Positions 17,766 to 25,618 of a stretch of DNA of 64,000 nt are shown piece by piece (position 1 is the first letter of the stretch; the number at the start of each line of letters is the position of its first letter). Position numbers and translations under genes: made by a program. The DNA lies in the NCBI RefSeq assembly GCF_004114535.1, contig NZ_LBJC01000021.1:1-64000 (forward strand). The letters are read 5' to 3'. This DNA comes from Bradyrhizobium nanningense. Its GTDB lineage: Bacteria > Pseudomonadota > Alphaproteobacteria > Rhizobiales > Xanthobacteraceae. The notes beneath the pieces are model-generated. The model was not told the DNA's origin. It saw only the letters and a program-made list of their open reading frames with translations, and did no database searches.

Positions 17766-18214
17766 CCCGCGAACCAGTAATTCTTGCTCAGTCTCATCGG
17801 GCAAAACACCCAAATACTTGGTCAATCCGCATCGCCGAAAATATTCCACTTTACCGAAATTCGGAAATATCGTATGTGTCGCCGCAACCCGGCCCAAGGA
17901 AGAGAGGCGTATCGCGATCGTCACGAACGCGGGCCGGGCGGCGGTGGACGCTGATTGCATCGGCGCGAAGGGTTTTGCAGGGCGGAGAGCCGTGAGCAAA
18001 AGACCTCGCGCACACGACCGGTGTGATTTGCGTACGGCAAAATCGTGTGGCCTTGCTGCAAGCGATTTTTTCGGCCTGTTGAAATCGCCGGAAGCGCCTG
18101 AAGATAAAAGTATATTTCTGTTGCTGCCGGACGGGCGAGAGGCCCGTCCGAACCTGCTGGGCCCTAACAAGCCCTAGTTTCACGGTTGCGTTGTGCGGCC
18201 TTCCTGCGGCCATT
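17766..18214. other. Intergenic stretch downstream of the broken IS
   Basis: I see no convincing gene here on either strand. The one clear structure is a hairpin at 18128-18150: a perfect 9-bp stem (CGGACGGGC / GCCCGTCCG) with a 5-base loop and no T-run. Confidence 0.4.
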
Positions 18215-18239
18215 GGAACGCCGGGACCGGCACGAGGTT
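18215..18239 (+). promoter_or_regulatory. EcfG-type promoter-like element
   Basis: GGAAC (18215-18219) and GGTT (18236-18239) are separated by 16 bases, close to the general-stress-response sigma factor consensus GGAAC-N16-CGTT; the first base of the -10 element differs. Its position fits the small gene starting at 18296. Confidence 0.35.
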
Positions 18240-18295
18240 AGATGGACGTGCACCATCGCGGCGGCGCTGACCGCGCGCTGGATCGGAGGCAGCAC

Positions 18296-18487
18296 ATGAT
18301 CATCGTGGACGAAGACGGCGAGATCATCGCCACAGCATCCGATGACCATACTCTAATCGGCGGCCACCACCGCCTCGCGATGGCGGCCAGCCTTGGTAAA
18401 AAACTGTTCTGGCGACATACCGGCGAACCAGTGAAGCTTGATAACTTTTTCAAGCATTATGGAAGTTCTCTTCGACATTCAGCCTAA
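18296..18487 (+). CDS. Small conserved-looking hypothetical protein
   Basis: The product has 63 residues, starting MIIVDEDGEIIATASDDHTL and rich in His and acidic residues in its first half. No family is recognised. The start at 18296 is chosen for the strong GGAGG seven bases upstream; an in-frame ATG at 18242 would overlap the putative stress promoter. It lies in the decayed accessory region, so it may be a remnant. Confidence 0.5.
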   Translation: MIIVDEDGEIIATASDDHTLIGGHHRLAMAASLGKKLFWRHTGEPVKLDNFFKHYGSSLRHSA

Positions 18488-18539
18488 GCCGCTCGACGAG
18501 AGATAATGTCTCGCTCACTTGCCCTGCATCGTGTGCTGA

Positions 18540-19070
18540 TCAAGCGCCCAGTCGGAGATCTTCGGCGCGCGCCAAGGTTACAGCCCATCGTGTGCCTGAT
18601 CGCGCCCGCCGAAGCCGCCCTTTGCCCTGCCACGATTTCGGATCGCACTCATTGACCGCGTTCCGCCAAGCGACGATCTCATCCTCGTGCCCCCGCTGAA
18701 CCCGGATTAGTTGCGCCGCTGCTCCATTCGTCGAGAGCTTGGAGACACGCCCAACCCAATTGTTGATGGTTGGCGAACGCATTAATGCACACAATTCCTT
18801 TGCGCGCAGCGGTCGTGCGGCCCCCTTTGCCATGTCATTTGCTCCCGACTTGTAAACTGAGCGCCCATTCTCCACAGCAGCAATAAACTTCCTTTCAAGA
18901 TCGGGCATTTCACCGATTGGTCGCCAGGTCGCCGCTTTTGCTGCTGTCACGGCCTGCGCTCCGTCCTGTTTGACAGGGGCGTCGCTAGGACCAAGCATTT
19001 TCCAGAGAGCAAGGAGAACGCCTAGTGCGACCAAGCCTCTCCAAAAACCAAATTTGCGCCGCGCCAGCAT
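18540..19070 (-). pseudogene. Chimeric frame: truncated exported protein fused to AlpA-type tail
   Basis: The frame has 176 residues. Residues 8-27 form one hydrophobic helix (FWRGLVALGVLLALWKMLG), followed by a conserved-looking domain (FIAAVENGRSVYKSGANDMA, then KGAARPLRAKELCALM) that stops abruptly at about residue 116 (KLSTNG). From about 122 to 151 it resembles the C-terminal part of the AlpA-type regulator encoded at 20416-21054: both read EDEI-AW--A--ECDP then GKGR. The two halves belong to unrelated protein types, so this looks like a deletion junction near 18722. Whether the fused product is made is unknown. Confidence 0.55.
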
Positions 19071-19212
19071 TCGGGGCGAGGTTCGTCTTGCGCATGGACA
19101 ACGGCAACTTGCGGACATCTTCGCCGTCGGAAACGAGAATGTCGAAGGCGTAGAATTGGACTTCGTGATTGTGCTTGCGGGAATGCAGGCCGTCGAAGTC
19201 GCTGATGCTTGA
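19060..19212 (-). pseudogene. Fragment of an ATP-dependent DNA ligase
   Basis: Read on the minus strand, this stretch encodes SDFDGLHSRKHNHEVQFYAF then DILVSDGEDVRKLPLSMRKT and NLA. This is the middle of the adenylation domain of LigD/ATP-type DNA ligases (typically FDALHSR..., QFYAFDIL, LPL--RK--L). One extra C after CTCGCC shifts the frame; with it removed the family sequence would go on with R-M-L-A-R-R, which is now the start of the chimeric frame. Neither the nucleotidyl lysine region nor the C-terminal domain is present. It is a remnant. Confidence 0.65.
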
Positions 19213-19338
19213 TGGCGGTCGGGGACCGCGCGGCGGGGTGGTTGGTGTCGATACCGCGCCGCAGCAATGGCGGTGGCGAGCCATTGGCTCGCTTGCTCTA
19301 ACTGCGTATGGTGCGCATTGAAAAGTCAGAGGTCGATC

Positions 19339-20163
19339 ATGCCCTTGCCGCGGCCCGTGCCTTTTGTAAGCCAAGCCTATGATCCCACAGGTTGCTGGTG
19401 GGCATGTGCACGCATGCTGCGCTTATACTACGGGGGCGGATATGCCACTCCGCAGCGGTTGCCGGAACTTGAGAACGAGGACGGCACTCATCAACGACTG
19501 GGAGGGGACGCGTATAACAAATTTATGAGAAACGAGGGTTTAAGCTTTCTTCACAAGGACGTTCCGACGTCCACAGCGAACGATATCGACCTAGCGCTGA
19601 CCGCGCTCGGGCCAATCATGGTCAGCTGGGGCGGAGGTCTACACGTATCGCTGGTCGTTAGCGTCCTCGGGCTAGACTTGTACCACCATGATCCCGCCGT
19701 TGGACCCTATCAAACCATGCCGGTGAACAGGTTCAATATTTATCGCACCGGTGGAGGCGGCGTCGTGGGTGGAATGCTGGTGCGCGACCCGCAGCTCAAC
19801 CAGTGGGCTCGATACCAGAAAGAAGTCGTTCTCGCATCAGACGGAGTGACAAAAAAAGATGGATGGCCGACGGGCTGGTGGCGCGTGTGGGACGGCAGCA
19901 CATGGTACTATTACCTCGGCAACGGCAATATCGCGATGTCGAGTAAGACGGCGCCGTCCTCGCCCGGCGCCCCGGCCAAGCCACACAACACCGGCAGGTG
20001 GGTTTTCACTGAACCGAGTACGCTCACGATCACTTGGAGGCAGGCCGCCGGCACTACGAAGCCGTGCGTGGAAACGTTCTGGAACGCGTCGCGCGAGTGC
20101 GAGCGGATGAACGCGAACTCGAACCTGTACTCACCGCTTGCGGCGACACGGTTCGGGAAGTGA
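19339..20163 (+). CDS. Papain-like cysteine protease (C39/C70-like) with C-terminal Trp-rich domain
   Basis: The product has 274 residues. Residues 7-125 look like a papain-fold peptidase of the AvrRpt2/C39-like group: catalytic Cys19 in GCWWACARM, His102 in GLHVSLVVSV and Asp118 in HHDPAVGP. After residue 165 comes a Trp/Tyr-rich domain (GWWRVWDGSTWYYYLGNG) with two late cysteines (243, 254). There is no signal peptide and I found no type III secretion (tts) box upstream. AGAGG precedes the ATG. GC is lower than in the flanks, and the gene is alone between remnants, consistent with horizontal transfer. It might be an effector, toxin or peptidoglycan-related enzyme; function unknown. Confidence 0.65.
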   Translation: MPLPRPVPFVSQAYDPTGCWWACARMLRLYYGGGYATPQRLPELENEDGTHQRLGGDAYNKFMRNEGLSFLHKDVPTSTANDIDLALTALGPIMVSWGGGLHVSLVVSVLGLDLYHHDPAVGPYQTMPVNRFNIYRTGGGGVVGGMLVRDPQLNQWARYQKEVVLASDGVTKKDGWPTGWWRVWDGSTWYYYLGNGNIAMSSKTAPSSPGAPAKPHNTGRWVFTEPSTLTITWRQAAGTTKPCVETFWNASRECERMNANSNLYSPLAATRFGK

Positions 20164-20348
20164 GACGGTGTTCGAACAAAAAAAACCCAACGCCTTCGTG
20201 GCTTGCCCTCGATCGACCCAGCACGCTGACACGGTGAGAAAGCTGGCGCGTCGGCCTCGCCCATTTCGCCCCGACCGGGCCAAGACAGCGGGAAATCCAG
20301 TGCTCGCGGTGCAAGACACCCCGAAGCCTTGATCTAGTCGCCTTGCGC

Positions 20349-20552
20349 ATGTGGTACATCTTCCGTGAACGTCTCACGGCTTTCGACGACGTCAGCAAGG
20401 GCGTCACAATTGCCATCATTCCTGACGAAAAACTTTGCTGGACCGCCGTCTTTCCGAAGGGGCACCGTGGACGGGCCCGCCCCATGCCACAAGAGCACGT
20501 GGACCGCGTTCAAAGGGAACTTCGTCGGATATATGAATTGCCAGGCGATTAA
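20349..20552 (+). CDS. Possible small protein overlapping the AlpA-type gene
   Basis: The frame has 67 residues (begins MWYIFRERLTAFDDVSKG; basic middle; ends QRELRRIYELPGD) with protein-like composition, but no ribosome-binding site is clear. It overlaps, on the opposite strand, the C-terminal extension of the AlpA-type frame (20416-20552), so at most one of the two is likely to be real in the overlap. Confidence 0.3.
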   Translation: MWYIFRERLTAFDDVSKGVTIAIIPDEKLCWTAVFPKGHRGRARPMPQEHVDRVQRELRRIYELPGD

Positions 20553-21054
20553 ACCCGCGAGAAGTCGGCAGACGCCAGCGCAACCATGGAACGTTGGATC
20601 GTGACTTTGTTGTTCGGGTCAGCTGCACCGCCGCTTGCTCGCGGGCCTTGCGCCGACCTTTGCCACGACCACGCGCGGGATCGAAATGCGGATCGCACTC
20701 GGCAATCGCCTTCTGCCAGGCGATGATCTCGTCCTCGAACCAAATCCGCCGGTTCGGCGAGATATAGGTCGATCTCGGAAACCGACCCGCCTTTTCCATT
20801 CGCCACAACGTCGAACGCCCGACCGGCACGATCTCAAGAACCTGCTTTTCGTTCAGCATGCGTCGAGGTCGAGGCCAGTTATCAGGTGCACTGTTCTTTT
20901 CGGGCTCACCTAAAGCGTGGCATTCGGCGCAGACCTGCATGCGGTGTCGCTCGCATCCGTTGCGGGCCGTCAAAGAGAACTCAGTCTCTGGCTTTTCCTG
21001 ATTGCATGTCACGCAGAAGCGCTTCGCCAACTCTGTACTTATCATGACAGCCAT
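20416..21054 (-). CDS. AlpA-type regulator with N-terminal zinc-finger-like segment
   Basis: The product has 212 residues. Residues 66-118 are an AlpA/excisionase-like winged helix (LNEKQVLEIVPVGRSTLWRM, then EKAGRFPRSTYISPNRRIWF and EDEIIAW). Residues 14-45 have cysteines spaced CxxC-x16-C-x7-CxxC, a possible zinc site. AlpA proteins act as regulators of integrase or as excision directionality factors, but no integrase is present in the window. After about residue 144 the sequence stops resembling the family and may be run-on past a lost stop. GGAGG lies close to two candidate starts (21054 and 21045); 21054 is used here. Confidence 0.6.
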   Translation of the reverse strand: MAVMISTELAKRFCVTCNQEKPETEFSLTARNGCERHRMQVCAECHALGEPEKNSAPDNWPRPRRMLNEKQVLEIVPVGRSTLWRMEKAGRFPRSTYISPNRRIWFEDEIIAWQKAIAECDPHFDPARGRGKGRRKAREQAAVQLTRTTKSRSNVPWLRWRLPTSRGFNRLAIHISDEVPFERGPRALVAWGGPVHGAPSERRRSSKVFRQE

Positions 21055-21221
21055 CAACCTCCCCGGAAGTGATCCGGGGTCCATCGTCAATGTCTACGGT
21101 CGAGTGGTGCCGCCCGCTGAGACGAAGCTGCGAGCAGTGACGCCGTGGCAACGGGCGCTGTTGTTATTTTCGAACGCCTGTTGATGGATAATTCTCAATC
21201 TGCTTTGCCAGCGCAGTCAAT

Positions 21222-21365
21222 ATGTCGGCTCAAATAAAAGCCGATAGAGAGGAAACTTGCCGCGAGAGGCAACAGCGGGATCGCATGACGAAGCATTGGA
21301 AGCTTCGATTTACGCAATTGACCGACATAGATCGCAGTTTACGCATGACACGCGCAACAATCTGA
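21222..21365 (+). CDS. Very small charged protein (speculative)
   Basis: A 47-residue frame, too short to judge well: MSAQIKADREETCRERQQ then a basic, helical-looking stretch with MTKHWKLRFTQLTDIDRS. There is no strong ribosome-binding site. It is listed because no better gene covers this stretch. Confidence 0.2.
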   Translation: MSAQIKADREETCRERQQRDRMTKHWKLRFTQLTDIDRSLRMTRATI

Positions 21366-21561
21366 GCCACCTTTACGCCATGGGGCTGCATGAACTCGCG
21401 CCGCGCGCTCATCATCAGAGGTTCGCTATCGTGCCGCACATCATCGCAAGCTGTTCACGACCCCTCGGGGTCATGCCTGATCGGCTTCCCGTTGCCACCA
21501 CGCGCGGCTCGGCGATCATTCCCCTATTCGCCGGGCGGTGCCGAACGCAAGGGAAAGACCT

Positions 21562-21723
21562 ATGGAAAAATCAGCCGCCGCGACGAATGACTTCGATGTC
21601 AAGATAACATGCAAGGTCCTCAGCAAGATCGAGAAGGCCGATCTCGCCTCGTTGAATGATCTGCAGCTCCGGTGCGCGACCACCGTGAGCGCGATGGGAG
21701 CAGCCAGCGTGCCCGTCCAATAG
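21562..21723 (+). CDS. Small hypothetical protein
   Basis: The frame has 53 residues: MEKSAAATNDFDVKITCK then VLSKIEKADLASLNDLQL. It has a good ribosome-binding site (AAGGGAAAG, about 5 bases before the ATG) and balanced composition. No family is recognised. It is the last plausible gene before the dispersed repeat at 21893. Confidence 0.35.
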   Translation: MEKSAAATNDFDVKITCKVLSKIEKADLASLNDLQLRCATTVSAMGAASVPVQ

Positions 21724-21892
21724 CGGGGCGCGTGCCGTGAGCAAAGCAGTCGTTGTATTCGACAGTGCAAGGCCGTGGCAGGATTACGTTGGCAAGAACA
21801 GTGCCGCCGACGCTCGTTCCCGTCCGATCGCCGCTGTCTCCGCCAGCCTCGCACGCACCACCCAACCGGCGTGCGACAACTCCCGCTCTCGC

Positions 21893-22027
21893 GCCCCGGA
21901 CGCAGCGCAGCGCCCTCTTCGGCGGTGCGATGCAGAGCCGGGGCCCATGTGGCGGCGTGTCGTGCGGCCTGCTGGGTCCCGGCTCTGCCGCCGCAACGCG
22001 AAGGGCGTTGCAGCGCGTCCGGGACAC
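21893..22027. repeat. Dispersed GC-rich repeat (family 2), copy 1
   Basis: A roughly 135-base element carrying CAGAGCCGGGGCCCATGT, GGGTCCCGGCTCTG and GCAGCGCGTCCGGGACAC. The same strings recur at 50189-50330 and, in the other orientation, at 57131-57273. It is non-coding and self-complementary. Confidence 0.65.
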
Positions 22028-22039
22028 AGCTCAAACGCT

Positions 22040-22276
22040 TTACAGATACCGCGTCAGCTCGGTCTTGACCTGTCCGTAGACCGCGTCCTCGATCTGGCTG
22101 CGCGTGATCCCGATGTCGCGCAGGGCGCGGTCGTCCAGCTCGCTCAGCGTCTTGACGGCGGAGCGGCGCTCCAGGCGGTCGAACAGCGCATAGGCGGCGT
22201 GGGCGAGCGTTGCAAAAAATCCGCTCGAGGAGGATGGGCCTAAACTCTGCCCGGCAGTTTGCGAGATCGTGGTCAT
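22040..22276 (-). CDS. DUF1127 (YjiS-like) small protein
   Basis: The product has 78 residues. The C-terminal half has the DUF1127 pattern LSELDDRALRDIGITRSQIE preceded by a hydrophobic/aromatic segment (LAHAAYALFDRLERRSA). Proteins of this family are short and, where studied, linked to RNA turnover or stress responses. GGAGAAG precedes the ATG at 22276. It is divergent from a MocR-type regulator, 187 bases away, and is the likely target of that regulator. Confidence 0.82.
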   Translation of the reverse strand: MTTISQTAGQSLGPSSSSGFFATLAHAAYALFDRLERRSAVKTLSELDDRALRDIGITRSQIEDAVYGQVKTELTRYL

Positions 22277-22426
22277 TTTTCTTCTCCGGCCTGTCGTTCC
22301 GCGCGGCGAAGCAGATGCCATTGCCGCGGACGCTTGTGGGCGTCTGCACCTCATTTGCCGTCGGATTGCTCTCGCTCTCCTCGGCTCAATCGCGGGCCTT
22401 GATGGACCTTAAATGCTTCAGTACAC

Positions 22427-22462
22427 TGCTCGGAGCAAGTAAAACATTGCTCTCGGTGCAAT
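22427..22462. promoter_or_regulatory. Twin palindromes between the DUF1127 and MocR-type genes
   Basis: TGCTCGGAGCA (22427-22437) is a perfect palindrome about a central G. ATTGCTCTCGGTGCAAT (22446-22462) is an imperfect palindrome with ATTGC/GCAAT arms, ending 1 base before the regulator ATG. Both share a TGCTC core. They lie 19 bases apart start to start, suggesting paired operator sites for the MocR-type regulator. Confidence 0.45.
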
Positions 22463-22463
22463 A

Positions 22464-23807
22464 ATGTCCAAGTTCGAGTACGTGAAGCTTGCCGATGCCA
22501 TTGCCGCAGACATCTCTAACGGCACGTTAAGACCCGGTGACCGGCTGCCGCCGCAGCGCAATTTTGCCTATGACCGTGGCATTGCGGTCTCGACCGCGAG
22601 CCGGGTTTATACGGAATTGCTTCGCCGCGGCCTCGTGGTCGGCGAGGTCGGCCGCGGCACGTTCATTTCCGGCGACATCAGGCGCGAGGTCGAGGCACTG
22701 AGCGAGCCGCGCGACGCGCGGATCGATTTCGAGGTCAATTACCCGCTGCTGCCGCAGCAATGGGCGATGATCGCCAAGAGCCTTGCCGGGCTCGAGCGCG
22801 TCGATGCGCTCGAATCGGCGCTCCGCGTCTCGACCAGCACCGGCACCAAGAGCGTGCGCAATGCAGCCGCCGCCTATCTCGCGCGCAAGGATTTCGCACC
22901 GCAGGCCGAGCAGATCGTCTTCACGGCCAACGGCAAGCAATCGCTCGCGGCCGCGCTCGCGGCGCTCGTTCCTACCGGCGGACGCTGCGGGGTCGAGGCG
23001 CTGACCTATCCTTACGTCAAGAGCATCGCGGCGCGGCTCGGCATCACGCTGGTCCCGATTCCGATGGACGAATTCGGCGCACGGCCCGATGCGATCCAGA
23101 AGGCGCATCGCGAGGCGCATCTGTCGGCGCTGTATCTGCAGCCCATCATCCAGAACCCGCTCGGCGTCACCATGAACGCGACGCGACGCGCCGACATCAT
23201 GCGCGTCGCCGAAAAGCTCAACCTTACCATCATCGAGGATACCGTGTACGGCTTCCTCGCCGACGACACGCCGCTGGCCGCGCTCGGGCCGGACCGCTGT
23301 ATCGTGGTCGACAGCCTGTCCAAGAAGGTCGCGCCCGGCGTCGCACTCGGCATCCTCGTGGCGCCGCCGCAACTGCGCGAGAGCGTGATGAGCGCGGTCC
23401 GCACCGGCGGCTGGATCGCCTCCGGCCATGCGCTTGCGGCCGGGCAAAGACTGATGGCCGACGGCACCGTCGCCGAGCTCACGCGCCTGAAACGCATCGA
23501 TGCCGCGCGCCGTCAGCAGACCGCGGCAAGGTTGCTCGCCGGCTACCAGCTCGCCGCCGATCCGCGCTCCTACCATCTGTGGCTGACGCTGCCGCCGCAT
23601 TGGCGCTCGCAGACTTTCGTCGCGGCTGCGGCCCGGCGCGGCATCGCGCTGACGCCGTCCTCCACCTTCGCGATCGCCCATGGCCATGCACCGAACGCGG
23701 TGCGCCTCGCACTCGCCCCGCCCTCGTTCGAGCAGCTCGATTCCGGCCTGCGCACGATCGTGTCGCTGCTCGGCACCAAGGAAGAGGATTTTGATTCCAC
23801 GGAGTAG
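22464..23807 (+). CDS. MocR-type regulator (GntR helix-turn-helix plus aminotransferase-like domain)
   Basis: The product has 447 residues. Residues 1-75 are a GntR winged helix (KLADAIAADISNGTLRPGDR, then ASRVYTELLRRGLVVGEVGRG). Residues 90-440 have the fold-type I PLP-enzyme layout: TANGKQSLAAAL, IIEDTVYGFL and the PLP lysine in VVDSLSKKVAPG. MocR proteins use PLP as an effector and often autoregulate. The ATG is only 1 base past the second palindrome, so binding there would block its own translation or transcription start. It is convergent with ydcF (21-base gap). Confidence 0.9.
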   Translation: MSKFEYVKLADAIAADISNGTLRPGDRLPPQRNFAYDRGIAVSTASRVYTELLRRGLVVGEVGRGTFISGDIRREVEALSEPRDARIDFEVNYPLLPQQWAMIAKSLAGLERVDALESALRVSTSTGTKSVRNAAAAYLARKDFAPQAEQIVFTANGKQSLAAALAALVPTGGRCGVEALTYPYVKSIAARLGITLVPIPMDEFGARPDAIQKAHREAHLSALYLQPIIQNPLGVTMNATRRADIMRVAEKLNLTIIEDTVYGFLADDTPLAALGPDRCIVVDSLSKKVAPGVALGILVAPPQLRESVMSAVRTGGWIASGHALAAGQRLMADGTVAELTRLKRIDAARRQQTAARLLAGYQLAADPRSYHLWLTLPPHWRSQTFVAAAARRGIALTPSSTFAIAHGHAPNAVRLALAPPSFEQLDSGLRTIVSLLGTKEEDFDSTE

Positions 23808-23828
23808 CGTTGCGAAACCTCGTGCTGT

Positions 23829-24428
23829 TCAGGCCTCCGGCCATTCAGCAATGAAGCCTTTCGCCTTGTACGGCTCGATCTTGTCCCATTCATGCAGCAT
23901 GCGGCGGCGGAATTCGGCATCGGTGTGCCAGAGTGCGCGCGGCGTCGCGAAGCTGTCGACGGTGATCAGTATTTTCTCGACCTCCGGCCAGTGCCGATGC
24001 AGCGTCATCGGGTAGCGCCGCGCGGTCCAGGTGTTGCCGAGACAGATCACGCTGCGGATGTTGGCAAGGCCGAGCGCCGCATCGATGATCGGCAGCGAGA
24101 AGATCACGTTCTCCCCGGTGTTCATCGCACGGTGCTCCTCGAGGACAAGTTCCGCCGGAATGCCCGCCGCAATCATCGCCGCCTTGATGAGCGTGCACTC
24201 GGATTGCTCCGAGCCAGGCGTCACCCCGCCGCTGACAATCGCCCACCGGAAATAGCCCTCGCGCCACAGCTTTGCTGCGGTATCGGCCCGCAACGCGACA
24301 TCCTCTCGGCTCCCGAACATGAACAACAGATCGGCCGGCACGAGCGGCGTCTCGATCAGATGCGTGTGGTTGATCTCGGCGATCTCGTCCGCGGTCGGCA
24401 GACGAGCACCATCATCCCTGGTTGACAT
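23829..24428 (-). CDS. YdcF family (DUF218) protein
   Basis: The product has 199 residues with the DUF218 pattern: PADLLFMFGSREDVALRADT, WAIVSGGVTPGSEQSE, and NTGENVIFSLPI. The SGG loop and the acidic ENV motif are typical. E. coli YdcF binds S-adenosylmethionine in vitro; related proteins act on cell-envelope carbohydrate. No membrane helix is seen, so this is the soluble type. An in-frame ATG at 24491 is less likely because the family begins near MSTRDDG. Confidence 0.8.
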   Translation of the reverse strand: MSTRDDGARLPTADEIAEINHTHLIETPLVPADLLFMFGSREDVALRADTAAKLWREGYFRWAIVSGGVTPGSEQSECTLIKAAMIAAGIPAELVLEEHRAMNTGENVIFSLPIIDAALGLANIRSVICLGNTWTARRYPMTLHRHWPEVEKILITVDSFATPRALWHTDAEFRRRMLHEWDKIEPYKAKGFIAEWPEA

Positions 24429-24493
24429 GGCCTGCACGATGCAGCGGCAGCGCGCGGCTGCGAAGTCACGTTTGATTGCGGCCGGTTGCAAAG

Positions 24494-25081
24494 CTACGGC
24501 AGCAACGCTTCCGGCAGATGCGCCAGGGTATAGGAGCGCGGCTGGTTGCGCCGCACGAAGCCGCCGACCTGCCAGGCGAACAGCGCGGCAAAGCCGAGGA
24601 TGAACAGCGCGCCGGCGAATTCGCCGATCACGAGCGCGCGGATCAACAGGCCCGCCATCGCCACCGTCAGCACCGCAAGGAATGCGAGCACCGTCGCATA
24701 GGCGGTGCGGCCGAGTCCCGAGGTCAGTACGGCGCGGCTACCCGCTTTCGCCATCCGTGCATGCAATTCGACAATGAACGCGCGAAAGCCGTTGTCCTGC
24801 GGCGCCATCAGCGCCGCGGTCTGCCAGCTCGTCGACAGGATCGCGATGCGGCGACCGCCAGTGTGCGTGACATCGGCGCGGAAGCGGTGCTGCTGCATCG
24901 ACACCGGGCGGAACGAGAGCCGGATCGCGCTGATCTCGTCATAAGGCCACAGGGCGGACCGGCCGCCGATGTGCCAGGACAGCCCGTCCTCCGTCAGCGC
25001 AAAGCGATGCGCCGAGCCGATCAGCGACGCCTTGTAGGCATAGCTGGTGACTGACGCGGCCTCGGCTTCCGAACCCTGCAT
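24494..25081 (-). CDS. Hypothetical inner-membrane protein
   Basis: The product has 195 residues. Residues 15-110 look like a beta-rich PH-like domain (FALTEDGLSWHIGGRSALWP then YDEISAIRLSF). Residues 125-170 form two hydrophobic helices (AYATVLAFLAVLTVAMAGLL and GALFILGFAALFAWQVGG). No named family is recognised. It is 65 bases upstream of ydcF on the same strand and divergent from the next membrane protein across 79 bases. Confidence 0.7.
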   Translation of the reverse strand: MQGSEAEAASVTSYAYKASLIGSAHRFALTEDGLSWHIGGRSALWPYDEISAIRLSFRPVSMQQHRFRADVTHTGGRRIAILSTSWQTAALMAPQDNGFRAFIVELHARMAKAGSRAVLTSGLGRTAYATVLAFLAVLTVAMAGLLIRALVIGEFAGALFILGFAALFAWQVGGFVRRNQPRSYTLAHLPEALLP

Positions 25082-25160
25082 TGCCGCAATCGATCCCGTC
25101 CACGAAAACCCCGCGGCGATCGGCTTGCGCGATCGCCCTCGCCCATCCTACAAGCGAGGC

Positions 25161-25595
25161 ATGGTTGAGACGACCTTTTTTCCGCGCCGTCTGATTCTCG
25201 GCGCCGCAATGATCGCCGGCGTGCTGCTGGCGCTCGCGGTGCACATGCTGGGCGCGCGCTACGGGCTCGACCTCGGCGCGCTCTGGCGTTCCGACGCGGC
25301 CGAGTTCATCCCCGCGGGCGCGGCAATCGCCTGGTGGCTGATTGCCACGGTCGGATTCTCCGGCGGCTATTTCACCGCGACATTGATGCAGAGCGCCGTG
25401 TCCGGCCAGATCTCGCAGCGGATGCGCCAGTTCCTGATCGCGGTCGGTGTGCTGCTGCTCGCGGGGGCGGGTCAGGTGGCTTCCGCGCCGAGTCCGATCC
25501 CGACCGTCTCGGGCGTACTGGCTGGGCTCGCCGCGCTGTGCCTCGGCGCCGTCATGGCATTTTGCGGCGCCCATTTCGCACTGCGCCGCGGCTGA
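25161..25595 (+). CDS. Hypothetical four-helix membrane protein
   Basis: The product has 144 residues with four predicted membrane helices (near 10-30, 49-70, 86-107 and 116-138). The start at 25161 follows GCGAGGC. No family is recognised. It is convergent with the MFS exporter, whose stop is 23 bases away. Confidence 0.65.
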   Translation: MVETTFFPRRLILGAAMIAGVLLALAVHMLGARYGLDLGALWRSDAAEFIPAGAAIAWWLIATVGFSGGYFTATLMQSAVSGQISQRMRQFLIAVGVLLLAGAGQVASAPSPIPTVSGVLAGLAALCLGAVMAFCGAHFALRRG

Positions 25596-25618
25596 CCTTT
25601 GCGCTGAGCGCAAGTCGC

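Noticed and set aside
19200..19338. A tts box (type III secretion promoter) ahead of the cysteine protease
   Set aside because: I found no GTCAGCTT-like element with the expected spacing.
21366..21561. Open frames on both strands in this interval
   Set aside because: None has a ribosome-binding site together with protein-like composition.
21737..22243. A 168-codon plus-strand frame running through the family 2 repeat and antisense to the DUF1127 gene
   Set aside because: It reads through non-coding repeat and the complement of a recognised gene.
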